From NCBI GenBank assembly GCA_963457665.1, contig OY735212.1, forward strand, positions 6,352,237 to 6,416,236: DNA of 64,000 nucleotides. Reading direction: 5' to 3'. This document shows positions 23,400 through 34,692 of this stretch, in pieces. This stretch comes from Thysanoteuthis rhombus. Taxonomy: Eukaryota; Mollusca; Cephalopoda; Oegopsida; Thysanoteuthidae. The position numbers were made by a program, and so were the translations under genes. The first letter of the stretch is position 1; every line of letters starts with the position of its first letter. Under the pieces are notes generated by a model, which saw only the letters and a list, made by a program, of their open reading frames with translations, ran no database searches and was not told where the DNA came from.

Positions 23400-23766
23400 C
23401 TCAGCTGAAAACTAATCTTAAGCAGTGTGTCATTAAGCTAAACCTAAAAGGCCTGACAACTGATCATCCAAGCTCAGCTGAAAAATAATCTTAAGTAGTG
23501 TGTCATTAAGCCAAACCTAAAAGGCCTGACAACTGACCATCCAAGCTCAGCTGAAAACTAATCTTAAGTAGTGTGTCATTAAGCCAAACCTAAAAGGCCT
23601 GACAACTGACTATCTAAGCTCAGCTAAAAACTAATCTTAAGCAGTGTGTCATTAAGCCAAACCTAAAAGGCCTGACAACTGACCATCCAAGCTCAACTGA
23701 ACTAATCTTAGGCAGTGTGACATCAAGCCAAACTTAGAAGATCTGACAACTGACCATCCAACCTGG
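23400..23766 (+). repeat. 5 x 73-bp tandem repeat
   Basis: CTCAGCTGAAAACTAATCTT starts at 23400, 23473, 23546, 23619 and 23692, exactly 73 bp apart. Units contain AGTGTGTCATTAAGCCAAAC and AAAAGGCCTGACAACTGAC. The last unit is the most diverged. It begins three bases after the stop of the candidate exon. Confidence 0.95.
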
Positions 23767-23877
23767 TGTTTTTTGGTTCACCATGCAGACTTGGTTTAGA
23801 ATTCATACAAACGTGCTCTGATTGATACAGAGAGGGCAAAAAAACATTTACCCCGGGCCCTGCCTATTCAAAAATGT

Positions 23878-23887
23878 AATAAATAAA
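23878..23887 (+). terminator. Overlapping AATAAA polyadenylation signals
   Basis: TAATAAATAAAAA contains two AATAAA hexamers about 480 bp after the TAA at 23397. This position suits a 3' untranslated region carrying the 73-bp array. The hexamer is common by chance in AT-rich DNA. Confidence 0.3.
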
Positions 23888-24189
23888 AAATGAGTTCCTT
23901 CAGTAAGAAACGGATTGATCATTGAGAATTAAATTCGGAATTTATTTCCTTATAACACTTTCCATGGTTTTAGATTAATTAGTAAAAATAATGCCTGTAA
24001 TTCGAATCTAAGGTAATTGGCGTTCGGTAATACTAAAAACTTACTTGGAGTTTTGCTTGCATGTATTTATATGTATACATGTTTCTGCCTAAGGTATATG
24101 ATCCATAGACCTTTTTAAGCATATTTATTTTTCAGTCCCAGTAACATGTAATGAATAGACTTTGACGTGTAAACGTGATTTGCCTTGTA

Positions 24190-24397
24190 TTTTGATTCCC
24201 TATATGAGTAGCCCACTGGGCCTGAAATGTCCGGTGCCCTCCAGATTTAAATCCGACCCTGTGCACAGCAGCCAGAGACCACCACCGTTCTCGCAGACAC
24301 GACAGGATGGATCGGTACCGCCGGCCTGACCTGCATCAATCTTTGTGCATACAACTTCGGCACAAAAAGTCAGCCATAAAGTGGCCTTTACATACAT
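24190..24397 (-). other. G+C-rich conserved-looking segment, unrecognised
   Basis: On the minus strand a 65-codon frame includes AGQAGGTDPSCRVCENGGGL and GSDLNLEGTGHF. The composition differs sharply from the AT-rich flanks. It looks like an exon fragment or a piece of a mobile element, but I cannot name it. No splice sites were evident. Confidence 0.35.
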
Positions 24398-24494
24398 ACA
24401 TACATGTATTTAGGTTTTAGGTAAATGCTTATAGAAAAACGATCTATTTTTCTGATATATTCATAGAACCGGGAGTTTGATGGAATATAAATTG

Positions 24495-24496
<2 letters not shown>

Positions 24497-24576
<80 letters not shown>
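24497..24576. repeat. (TA)n microsatellite
   Basis: 40 TA units. Confidence 0.95.
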
Positions 24577-24580
<4 letters not shown>

Positions 24581-24719
24581 AAGATAATAAAATTCAATAT
24601 ACATGTATGTATAAGATAATAAAATTGTGTCACCAAAAAATCTGTGGTATGTCACTGCAGACACGCTTGTCATAGGTTCGTCATCATCGATATGAACGTT
24701 CCACCCATGTATAGGGTAC

Positions 24720-25213
24720 ATCTCTCCCACCTAGAGCAAGCTCAATCGTCAGGAACAAAAAATCACATCAATCCTTATAAGATGAGTATACAACCAATGC
24801 ACCGTAAGATAGTCACAAATGGATTAGAAACATGGAACCTAACCAAGAGACTGAGTAGTAAACTGAGAAACGTGCAATGTCCTCATGAGAGAATCATGCT
24901 TAAAATCACATGGAGAGATCACGAGACAGCATAGTATATTAGGGGAAGAAACAGGGATCTGAGACATCATAGAAACCATTGGGAAACTCAAATGGAAATG
25001 GGCTGGTCACGTTGAAAATATGGCAGACAACCAAGAATATCACAACTCACAACATAGATCCCCAGGGATCAGATGCAGAACCGAGGCTTGCAGAATATGA
25101 GATGGCGAGACGAACTGGACAGGTTCAGGAAATATTGGCTCTGCGTCACCCATTATAGAGAGGTGTGGCAAGTCGGAAGGAAGGTCTATGTACAATGATG
25201 GATGGTAAAAGAC

Positions 25214-25250
<37 letters not shown>
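24720..25250 (+). mobile_element. RTE-like LINE 3' end with (GAT)n tail
   Basis: The order is a LEQAQSS-type segment, KTMQRSCERIM-like text, then an HMERSRDSIVY-like stretch. KWKWAGHVENMADN and RWRDELDRFRKYWLCVTH follow, ending in AAAAGACTGATGATGATG and (ATG)n to 25249. Broken by stops and frame slips, it is otherwise the clearest 3' end of the family. Confidence 0.75.
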
Positions 25251-25251
<1 letters not shown>

Positions 25252-25447
25252 CCTCTACCTCCGTCTTTTTGACAAAATCTGTGCCGTCTTTTACTGGTAC
25301 AATGGGTTGAACACATTAATTCTATGGTTCCTTTATTCAATATTTTATTTTTTCCTCATTCCAGGTTTAAGTGGATGCTCATCTATCAATCCCCTTGATG
25401 ATTTTCCTGTTAGAAACCACCAACCAAATTCGTCACCCAAACTATTA

Positions 25448-25636
25448 ACATTGGTTTCTTCAGTTTTTAGATTGGTCTGGCCTGTATATGTATCACACGT
25501 ACAGGCAGCATCAATGGAACTCGGAGGGTGACAATATAAATATTTACTCCATATTATGTCTAGAAAAAAAATGATAACAGCTTTTTAGTGATCATCCCAT
25601 AACCAAGAGCAAGAGACGTACCTCATTCATTGATCA
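25448..25636 (+). repeat. Rep1, partial copy (plus)
   Basis: TTGGTTTCTTCAGTTTTTAG, ATCAATGGAACTCGGAGGG, then ATTATGTCTAGAAAA and TTTAGTGATCATCCCATAAC. Confidence 0.65.
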
Positions 25637-25659
25637 CCCCATCCTATGCCAAAAAGAAT

Positions 25660-25992
25660 AAAAAAAAAAGGTATCGAAGAATATGTTACCTCTCTCGCCT
25701 TTTGTGGGGCGATAGTCTCTAAAAAACAAAAATTGTCCAATTTAGCATAAATTTGCATTGTAAACTGAACACTTACTAAAAACTTATTTGGGACTGGGAA
25801 TTCGGGAGAAAAACAAATGAAAAACATTATCTGGACTCAATTTGAAACTAATGTTTTAATTTTAAGGTCCCTTGTTCAGTTAGTGAGGGCTGCACGCGCG
25901 ACACATACGTTGATAGCTAGTCAGCCTGAATCACTTGAAAACTGAAGAAAAAAACTCATGTTTATTTTGACTGTTTTGGTTGACTGTTTCCG
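25660..25992 (-). repeat. Rep1, partial copy (minus), inverted against its neighbour
   Basis: The reverse complement gives GTCAACCAAAACAGTCAAAA, CTTCAGTTTTCAAGTGATTC, a CAATGCAAATTTATGCTAAA block and CAAAAGGCGAGAGAGGTAAC. It lies head-to-tail inverted against 25448-25636. Confidence 0.65.
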
Positions 25993-26252
25993 AAGATGAA
26001 AACGTTTTTTTTCTTTCTGCTCGATAGTTGCTTGTGCTGAAAACGTGAATTTGATTTTAGTGTTTTGGATTATACCGTTACGGAAAGAACGCTCACGCAT
26101 ATGACAACGTCATTTCCGTTCTATTATTTCTTTTTTTTTCAAAATAATTCGACGTCTCTCTTCCTTCTCACGCATAGCATTAGCGTAAAGGAACGAATGT
26201 TCAAAGTGTGAAGGTTAAAATAGTAGCACTCTTAAGAAGTACTTTCAAGGAG

Positions 26253-26258
26253 GTAAGT
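26253..26258 (+). promoter_or_regulatory. Consensus-like 5' splice donor without a supported exon
   Basis: TTTCAAGGAG|GTAAGTGTCC matches the donor consensus well, but the preceding 200 bp has no clear promoter or frame. It may be chance. The 25993-26790 interval holds nothing else recognisable. Confidence 0.2.
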
Positions 26259-26790
26259 GTCCACCTTTAATTCTTTAAAGTTAATTTCCCAGCGAAAACA
26301 TAAATTTTTATTAGAACTTGAAAAAGAATTGGGACAAGAGCTATAAAAACACGAGGGTTTTGAGGTGATAATACATTGAAGGTCAGTACGTATACCTAAT
26401 ATATTGAAGCGGCGTCAGCCCTTTCGACCGTTTAAAACAATATTTTTGAACATAAAAGCTCACATACAATTGAACTGCAGAGGATATAAGTCAATTACGG
26501 AACAAATGAAAGCAGTAAACTTGTAATTATCGCGATGCTAATTTTAGTGACTGAAATATTCGGAGATATTTCGAGAACATCCATGCAAAAATGGTGAGTT
26601 TACATCGCTCCAATGTATAATAAACTTTTTCGTAATTGTTAACTTTAATATTTTGACTACCGCCTTTAATGCAGCAAACCGGTGGTTTTCATCAACTATC
26701 TTGCAATTCGTGATGAACACTCCTATTTAAAGAGTTTTTCTGGCTATTGAACTTCTTATTTCATTCTTACTATCGTCACACATTATTTTT

Positions 26791-26941
26791 GGTGATTGTT
26801 TGGAATAGGTAAGATTGAACAATATGCGGATATTGATAGTTCAACTGTCGTAGCCACTGATCACGAATAGCATCGACCTCGATTACCTCCCCTGCAAAAA
26901 ATCGACATATTGTTAAATCTTACCTATTCCAAACAATTACC
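26791..26941. mobile_element. 151-bp MITE with 36-bp terminal inverted repeats
   Basis: GGTGATTGTTTGGAATAGGT (start of 26791-26826) is complementary to 26906-26941; 34 of 36 positions match. The interior contains GATTACCTCCCC, also seen at the two MITEs downstream. No convincing target duplication is visible. Confidence 0.8.
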
Positions 26942-27591
26942 TTACTTTTTAGTGTAAGATATGCAATTAGAGTAAACTCATTCTACAAAAACAGCAAGAA
27001 CAACAGTGGTCACAGTCATGAATACCAAATACACCATCTCTTACCCAGTTTTAAAGACGGACTTATTGCATCAAGATCCCCTCCATATTGGGACTCCCTT
27101 TCAAATAAAACAGGAAACGTTATTTTTTTATCAACAAATTCAAGACAAACCATCAAAAGAAATTAGCTTACCGTACAAGTACAACTATTTTTATAGTACT
27201 CACACCTTAAATGCTGACCCTTATTACAATTTCATCTGTCAAATGTATCTTCAGTTGGTCATTTTTGTTACATAATTTTTCACAACCATTGACCTGGACC
27301 AACATTCTACAACAACGTATAAACAGCGTAAAAAGCTATGGAGCCCTGCGCCAGACTGGTCGGAGAAAGCCAAGTGTACACCGGACTCCCACTAGATAGA
27401 GGGTGTGAATTCGATTATCACCATGGTCTTACTCGTTATTTCCGGTCGAGCTGTTCACTCGTTGTTGTAGAATGAAGGCCTGAGTCAGATTTGTGATAAA
27501 AAAGCAACTAAGAATTGAGACGAAAGACAAAAATGCGTTAAAATTATTAATAAACGAGAACCGAAAGTTCAATGAAGCGTCCACGATGAAG

Positions 27592-27890
27592 TTTAAACGC
27601 CATTATTTCCTGATCATACGATCCTGAGTAGACGAAAAAATTGCGTCAGAAATATCTTATTAAGGAACACTTTCCTATCATGTTTCAAGTAAATCTGACT
27701 TAAAACAGCTGAAAAACTGATTCCAAAACTAAGTTTAAACGCCACCATTATCAGATCGTGTGACCCTGAATGGAAGATTTTTCTAGACCAGGGACATCTT
27801 ATCAAAACACTTTCCTTCTAAGTTTCAAGTGATTTTGACTCGAAATAACTGAGAAACAGTATGAAGACCGACCGACCCATGGACAGAGCC
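27592..27890 (+). repeat. Two tandem ~140-bp units
   Basis: GTTTAAACGCCATTATTTCC at about 27591 and GTTTAAACGCCACCATTATC at about 27731 begin diverged units. They share ACACTTTCCT..AAGTTTCAAGT and TGACT.GAAATAACTGA-type text, then run into GACCGACCGACC. I recall this type from mollusc genomes. The frame at 27006-27275 upstream lacks gene signals and is not called. Confidence 0.55.
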
Positions 27891-27893
27891 TCT

Positions 27894-28317
27894 TCAAAGG
27901 GAGATAACAAATAGTAAGGCTGATTTATGCCGCAGCTGCTGCTGCTACAAATGTAATTAGGAATAAATGAAAGCAGAAAACTTAAAACTGTATTTTATCA
28001 AATTCAGTCACAAAAAGTATGATTTAATTTTAAGGTTAGTTTCAGGGTTGTTGAATGAATTTTCATTATTAGTTGCTAAAGTATCTTCTTTTTGATTCTA
28101 TAATTGTGAAAAAATATTTAATTATTTTTTGTTGTTACTTAATAACAACATCAACCCTAAAACTAAACCTAACCCCTAACCCTATCCAAAATTATATCCT
28201 TTATAATTGAATATGATAATGTACAGTTTTATATGGTCAATTTTTCTTTCATTTATTCCACAATACGTTACTAGTAGCAGCCGCTTGGGTCAGAGTTATT
28301 TGTTACCTCCCCTTTGA
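27894..28317. mobile_element. 424-bp MITE with TCAAAGGGAGATAACAAATA ends
   Basis: TCAAAGGGAGATAACAAATA at the left faces TATTTGTTACCTCCCCTTTGA at the right. GCAGCTGCTGCTGCTAC and GTAGCAGCCGC lie just inside. The interior carries ACCTAACCCCTAACCCTA. It shares interior text (GATAATGTACAGTTTT) with the next element. Confidence 0.75.
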
Positions 28318-28489
28318 CATTTTAGTTTCTGACTCAATAACAAACCTTCATCTCAAATCTATTGGAACAAAGAGCATATTTTGATATGTAAGCAATGCTA
28401 AGATGCAACATGATATTAGTGTTCTGAACTATAAGCTTAATTCACAATTAACATCACCTCCTGTTTCGAAAACCGATTTACATACAGTC

Positions 28490-28850
28490 ATTGTTTGGAT
28501 GGGGTTCGCAACAAAAGGAGGTAATTAGTATCAACGTTGTACATGATAAGAGCGTAAATTACGCGGACAATTCGGAACGAATAAAAGACTAAAGAGAAAT
28601 ATACCTAATAATTTTATGATATCAATTTCAACTGTATTCATTTTAGTGATATAAATATGAAAAAGGATATAGAATCTTATTTTGTTGATAGCAATCCCAA
28701 CCTTAATCCTAATCCTAAACCCTAACCCTAACAATATTCTTTCTAGTTAAATTCAATAAAGTGCAGTTTTGGAAATTGTTCCAAATTGTCTCTGTAATCT
28801 ACTCTAATTACCTCCCCTTTTCGAGAAAATCATATAAACAATTACCTTAC
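28490..28850. mobile_element. Related MITE with AAAAGGAGGTAATTAG ends
   Basis: AAAAGGAGGTAATTAG near 28514 faces CTAATTACCTCCCCTTTT near 28804. Outer CATTGTTTGG and AAACAATTACC also pair. The interior has CCTAAACCCTAACCCTAAC and TAAAGTGCAGTTTTGG, matching the element at 27894. Confidence 0.6.
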
Positions 28851-29302
28851 ATACTTTGCACTTCGCTTGGGTGTTACTTTCAGATTATTCCAAAGATCTT
28901 CGTCTTTTTTTAAAAAAAAATCTATAGAAACGAGCGTTTGAATTGCCCTTTGTAAAGGAGATGTGGGCGTTTTAGATCATTTTCCTCAGATCATTGCTTA
29001 ATGTTGACGAAGAAGGTTTTCATATTTTAGATTAAATTATGTCATGCAAGATATTTACTGAATATTCTCGCGAATTGGTTATTTTTGGCTTTAGCCTGTC
29101 GCCTCTCTCTTATCTCAACGAAATATAACTATTCTGCCAGCGTATTTCGAAATCGGAGCATAAATAGATTTCCTTTAAGTATGTCTGCTAAAATCTTTAA
29201 CATGCCAAGATGCCAAAATGAATTCGTTGAATTTCACGAGTTAACGAGCAAGATCAGAATTAAGGACGAGAAATATGTTCATTATCTGAATAAGGAGTCG
29301 CC

Positions 29303-29919
29303 AGACTTTTTTGATCAGCCTAGCCTTCATGGAATCCATGATCCCCAGACTTTTTTGATCAGCCTAGCCTTCATGGAATCCTTAATCCCCAGACTTTTTT
29401 GATCAGTCACCCCTTCATGAAATCCTTGATCCCCAGACTTTTTTGATCAGTCACCCCTTCATGGAATCCTTAATCCCCAGACTTTTTTGATCAGTCACCC
29501 CTTCATGGAATCCTTGATCCCCAGACTTTTTTTTATCAGCCTAGCCTTCATGGAATCCTTAATCCCCAGACTTTTTTGATCAGTCACCCCTTCATGGAAT
29601 CCTTGATCCCCAGACTTTTTTTTATCAGCCTAGCCTTCATGGAATCCTTAATCCCCAGACTTTTTTGATCAGCCTAGCCTTCATAGAATCCTTAATCCCC
29701 AGACTTTTTTGATCAGTCACCCCTTCATGGAATCCTTGATCCCCAGACTTTTTTGATCAGCCTAGCCTTCATAGAATCCTTAATCCCCAGACTTTTTTGA
29801 TCAGTCACCCCTTCATGGAATCCTTGATCCCCAGACTTTTTTGATCAGCCTAGCCTTCATAGAATCCTTAATCCCCAGACTTTTTTGATCAGTCACCCCT
29901 TCATGGAATCCTTGATCCC
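29303..29919 (+). repeat. 44-bp minisatellite, 14 units of two types
   Basis: Each unit begins AGACTTTTTTGATCAG and ends CCCC. Type A continues CCTAGCCTTCAT, type B TCACCCCTTCAT. The order is A A B B B A B A A B A B A B, so later units alternate as 88-bp dimers. Frames at 29085-29402 and on the minus strand run into it and are not genes. Confidence 0.95.
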
Positions 29920-30329
29920 TCATCGGGGCTACCAAAAGAAAGTTATCAACCGTACCAAAACCACTGCCCAAGACGTGCCAAATCTTGGAAAAATGTACCA
30001 AATCCATAGCATATAATTAGATATCAACCGATACGATAATTATGGTGGGTCAATACATCATATCTATTGGAAATTTTATGGGAAATACAAAAGAAATAGT
30101 TCTGATTAAAGACTTACTTTGCCTGCTTGATTTTCTTCCATATAACACTATTCCATTTCTTTCATCTTATTGTATAGGTTCAGTGATGGGATCCAGTCTG
30201 CTTAATCTGATAATTGTTGGGAATATTTTGGTGAGTAGCAAAGTATTCATCATTTTGAGTTGTACAGAGGCGTGATGTTTCACCTGCTGCGGACGACAGT
30301 AGTTCTATGAATGCCGAAGATCTTTCACA

Positions 30330-30600
30330 CCAAATTTGGGAAGGTTCAAGGCATAAATGAGAAAGGAAAGGAGAGAGAGAGTGGGCGAAAAAAGAAGTTA
30401 ACTTTTTTCTTTTTACGTCACACTACGTCTTATCATTTTTTTTTTCAATCGATTCTCAAAATAGAAACAATGTGACGAAACAGAAAGCGTTCGTAATCTA
30501 AGAAGCGAAGACAGTTTGAAAAAACAAAACATTATCTAATAAAGTGAGAGTCTATTTTTTGGGAACGCAAATAAATACTCACTTGAATACAAACGAGTCT
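30330..30600 (+). repeat. Dispersed repeat family C, copy 2
   Basis: CACCAAATTTGGGAAGGTTC, GAGAAAGGAAAGGAGAGAG, TTTTTACGTCACACTACGTC and AATCGATTCTCAAAATAG, then GGGAACGCAAATAAATACT and TTGAATACAAACGAG. The same order of blocks occurs at 62210-62460. Confidence 0.6.
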
Positions 30601-30640
30601 TGTAAAAAAAAGTTTCACATTATTTGAAAAAAATATTTGT

Positions 30641-30703
<63 letters not shown>

Positions 30704-31110
30704 GTCCGTCGTTGGACATAGACCTTCCCCAGGATTTGCCTGACGTCTTTATCATGGGCGTCGTGGAGCCAACACTCCCAAAATTTGTCTAGTTCGTCTA
30801 TCCATCTTGTATTCCGCCGGCTTCAGTTACGTCTTTGATCGCTGGAAATCCATGTTGTGAGTCATGATGTCCATCGGTTGTTCGCCATTTTTACTACATG
30901 ACCAGCCCATTGCCATTTGAGTTTTCTAATGGACCTTATGATGTTTCGGACTCCTATTTTTCCCCTGATATATAGTGCTGTCTTATGGTCTCTCCATGTT
31001 GACAAATACTGCCAAATATTGTGTAAACTAGGTTACATATTTCGAACAGAGTCTGTTCTTCCCTTGTTTACATCAATGTTGTTCAGTAAGGCAAATATTC
31101 TCTCGACTGC
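30641..31110 (-). mobile_element. RTE-like LINE 3' end with (GAT)n tail
   Basis: The (ATC)n at 30641-30703 is the minus-strand (GAT)n tail. CGTCGTTGGACATAGACCTT, TCATGGGCGTCGTGGAGCC and ATGACCAGCCCATTGCCATT mirror the plus-strand C-terminal LINE text. It decays beyond 31050. Confidence 0.75.
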
Positions 31111-32490
31111 AAATGAACAGTAAGGTCAGAAAAGGATATCCCACATCAAAGTAGACAATGTAGAAAATCGAACCTCATCACCAACTCTTCTTTGAAGGTT
31201 TGAAGCAAAATCTTTCAGGTCGTCTCCTGCTATCTGGAGCTTAGCTTTTAACCCCCAAAGTTCAATTCACTCTTCCCGGCATTTATCGACCTCCTTTTTG
31301 TCCCATCGACTTTGGCAACCCCCGATTTATCGAAAAATTGCCTCCTCTGCCGAAAAATGAATAACCATAGTTCAGTTGCTTCATTTTTCTCACAAGACCC
31401 ACACTCGGTATGCTTATCTCTCTGTCATCATGGACTTTACTAATCAACCTACCCCATCTGACGCTTCGGACAGTGACACAGGGTTACATAGAGCAATACA
31501 TTAACTTGGTGAGATCGAAGGTGCCAACATGCAACCGATTGATGTAGTCACTTTCATATGGGAACGGTTGTTACAGAACCAGTAAGTAAAAAAAACAAGG
31601 ATGTAATTTCTGTATAAAAAACAACAAAACAAAAACTATATACTTACTCTCTTGTTGTTGCTCTCTCGCAACCTCATCTCAACCAAGATTTCCCATAAAA
31701 GTTTCATAATAGCATGTCACAGTGGTGGCAAAAAATATGTCTATTTCACGATGGATTATCATAGTAAATTGAGCACCTCCTTAAAACAAGGGAACAAAGT
31801 CGAACTTAAAAAAATTGAAATGAAAAAACGTTTTTAGAAGGTGGTTACTAGACCACGCTTGGAACCTTTCAAGGAGCACTGGTATTGACAGCTGAGTGAA
31901 AAGGGAGGAATACCTCGACACATTGTCTTTTGTTGTTTGGTCGAGGTGGTGATCGTGTCTTTGGTGATCGGCAATTTCTCATCTGTAAGTCTATTTCGGT
32001 ACAATTCTGATGTTCTTATTTTTTACAATCTGTCCACCAACATTTTATGGCTTGCACATTCTTTCCAAGGAAAACTGTCACTTGTACGATTCAGATTGTG
32101 TCGCTATCAAATTTAGCAGTCTTTGGTATAAGATATATAACTCAAGACTGTTGAAGTAAAGGAAAATACCGTCTTTGTTCAAGTTTCTGCTTTAAATCGA
32201 CATTTTTTTTAATGATAAAATTTGATTTCCTCTTAGTTGCTATGTATGTAAAACAAAGCAAAGGGGGGAATCACTCAACGAGACACAAGATAAGCATTGT
32301 TATTTTCTTAGCAGGGGAAATGTTTGCCTAGGAAATGATAATAATTATTGTAAACTTTCAATTTTTCCCTTGTCAAACATCCCCATTGGTTTTTCTTACT
32401 TTATCTAATTTTGTATTATATAATATATATGACTTGACTTCTTTCTTTACTTTGATCCAAACTCTTATCTATTTAGTTATCATGCACTTT
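31111..32490. other. Unannotated interval
   Basis: No gene was found. Near 32497-32540, CTTACCCGTGCCGTCAAGAA and GGCGCATATGGAAAT resemble 49213-49255, a weak dispersed repeat. Confidence 0.35.
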
Positions 32491-32966
32491 CTAGCTTACC
32501 CGTGCCGTCAAGAACTACGGCGCATATGGAAATTATGGATACATTCGCATTTCATGTAAGAAAATAGAGATTCGCAATTCAGTGAGAATAGTGTTTTGTT
32601 GATCGCAAATAGATTAAAATATGTGGTTCTTGTTTCTATCATTTTTTATATTTTTATCATCATTTGAATTCAGCCTTTTTACTCAGCCATCAAAACATAA
32701 AACTACGCCACTTGCACCCCTTTGCATGACAGACGACAAATGCACTTTGCTATTATTCTACGCCTTGATTTACTATACAAGTCAGTAATCAGCTTGGAAT
32801 TTTCACTTATTCGTGCGTGTAAAATGTATATATAAAACGGGAAAAAAAAAACACTGAAGAAAATTACATAAATTGCATCGACAGATATTGGAAAATGAGT
32901 GATTGAATTGAAACATCATTTTAAAAAAAAGATATATTGTAGTTTAAAGCTGTAAAACTTTTTAGA

Positions 32967-32969
32967 ATA

Positions 32970-33028
<59 letters not shown>
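32967..33028. repeat. (TA)n tract at a SINE 3' end
   Basis: It directly abuts the 3' end of the minus-strand SINE at 33029-33260. Confidence 0.9.
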
Positions 33029-33031
<3 letters not shown>

Positions 33032-33260
33032 CATCCACAGACAGCTGTTTCGATGTATTACATCTGTTCAGTGTGGCTATAGACTTTCCATTATCCCATC
33101 CAGCACCACGAGGTAGGAATGAAACCTTCACTTCATACCCAGAGGCCGATATCCTACCTTAGAGCTAGGAAAGTGGACGGTCATTAAGGCTGAATTTAAG
33201 CGATATATTTATTTACGGATAAATTTCCTATCCACCTGAGTGCTCTATTTCTATGGAAGA
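33029..33260 (-). repeat. tRNA-derived SINE with conserved core-like 3' part
   Basis: On the minus strand TAGCTCTAAGGTAGGATATC (A box) and AAGGTTTCATTCCTACC (B box) form a tRNA-like head. GATGTAATACATCGAAACAG and CTGTCTGTGGATGACA follow, then a (TA)n tail. The CGAAACAGCTGTCTGTG phrase is of the kind shared between SINE families as a core domain. I cannot say which named core it is. Confidence 0.65.
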
Positions 33261-33308
33261 GCATTGTATAAGCCTACAATGGATGAGTTACCTCAATTAA
33301 AGAGTGCT

Positions 33309-33309
<1 letters not shown>

Positions 33310-33363
<54 letters not shown>
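33310..33363. repeat. (TA)n microsatellite
   Basis: About 27 TA units. Confidence 0.95.
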
Positions 33364-33365
<2 letters not shown>

Positions 33366-33552
33366 AGAATTACATATATAACCATTGAATCTTAATAATT
33401 CGTTCCTAACAAAAAGCCCATTTGCATTTGAATAACGCATTTTCTATTATCCTATCAGGTTCAATTGTTCTTGAAACCTATCGATTCTAACCGACAAAAT
33501 CTGTTTTCTATTTCTTTTTGCATTATCATTAATTGAAAATACACCGTGAACC

Positions 33553-33574
33553 TTCTCTTTCTCTCTCTCTCTCT

Positions 33575-33635
<61 letters not shown>
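33553..33635. repeat. Compound (CT)n(TA)n microsatellite
   Basis: CT repeats (33553-33574) followed by TA with two C interruptions. Confidence 0.95.
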
Positions 33636-34374
33636 GCACATTTTCAGCTCTACAATTCTCCCAACCCAAAATGCAAGTTCTATGATGGACATTTATTTTA
33701 ATAGTAATATGCCACTTTTGAAAAGCCATTCATCTGGTACTAAACATTGTCTCTTGAATGTATTTGTCTGCAACGAGTTATATTCATAAAATCTTTTTAT
33801 ATGATTCATCATGTGATTGGCTATACACGAATGCCTTGAATAGTATGGGTTTTAATCTACAACAGTTGAGGTATTGCTGCACAAATTACTTTAACTTAGT
33901 ATGAGCAGAAAAAAGAAAAAAAACCCTGGACAGTCCAGTTTCATACGATACATAAAATTTTGGAAGGACAACAGAAATAACAAGGTAATCCTATAGATTC
34001 TATTTGCAGCATACAAGATGTGAAAAATATTCGAACTTTTCTATTCGCTGGAAAACATTCTGCATCGATTTGATACCAATTTTTGGAAGGTAGTATAATT
34101 GACTTTCACGTGATGACTACACACTGTTTCATCTGAAAGTGAGGTGTTACAACTAACCACGAGTTCCGACCAATCCCACCTTACCCTTTGAACCTTGGGC
34201 TAAAAGTTACGGTCGTGAAGGCGTTTCTCTTAACATTTTGACGTTCTATGTTGTCTGTAAAAGAATGGATGTAAGTTATCTTTGTCCCAAATCGTTTAGA
34301 AAACAGTGAAAATGCGATAGAACCACCTAGATTTAAGCAGCTTGCCTTGTTGGGGTTGATCAAATAAGAGATTG

Positions 34375-34692
34375 GAAAAAGGGTTTGTCAATGAATAAGT
34401 TACTCCTTTCACCTTTTGTTGGGTAGTGATTACTAAGAAATCAAAATTGTGCTACGCACAAGCTAAGAAATCAATTTAGCATAAACTTACATTATAAATT
34501 GAACCTCCCAATGAAAAAAATGACAAAATGTTTTTCTAAGTACGATAAGAAGTAAATATTAATTTTTTTTAACCCTCTAGATCCTTTGCCGTGGCTTGTA
34601 CGTGCAACACATACATACATAACCAGCCGGGCAGAATCACTTAAAAACTATGCGATACTATGTTGATGATGTTGACTGTTTTCGTTGACATT
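34375..34692 (-). repeat. Rep1, minus-strand copy
   Basis: The reverse complement shows AACGAAAACAGTCAACATC, TTTTTAAGTGATTCTGCC, CATAATGTAAGTTTATGC-type text and CAAAAGGTGAAAGGAGTAAC. The 33636-34374 interval before it has nothing recognisable. Confidence 0.65.

Noticed and set aside
27006..27275. 89-codon plus frame
   Set aside because: The composition is plausible for an exon, but there is no acceptor, donor or known motif.
28165..28733. CCCTAA runs as interstitial telomere
   Set aside because: Only two or three units each, and both lie inside related MITEs.
29085..29402. 105-codon plus frame
   Set aside because: The last third is minisatellite and the first part lacks a start in context or a recognised domain.
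30042..30275. 77-codon frame with GSVMGSSLLN, reminiscent of the reverse-transcriptase GxxMGSPL motif
   Set aside because: Only a few residues match and nothing else of a polymerase is present; acceptor- and donor-like sites inside it are not enough.
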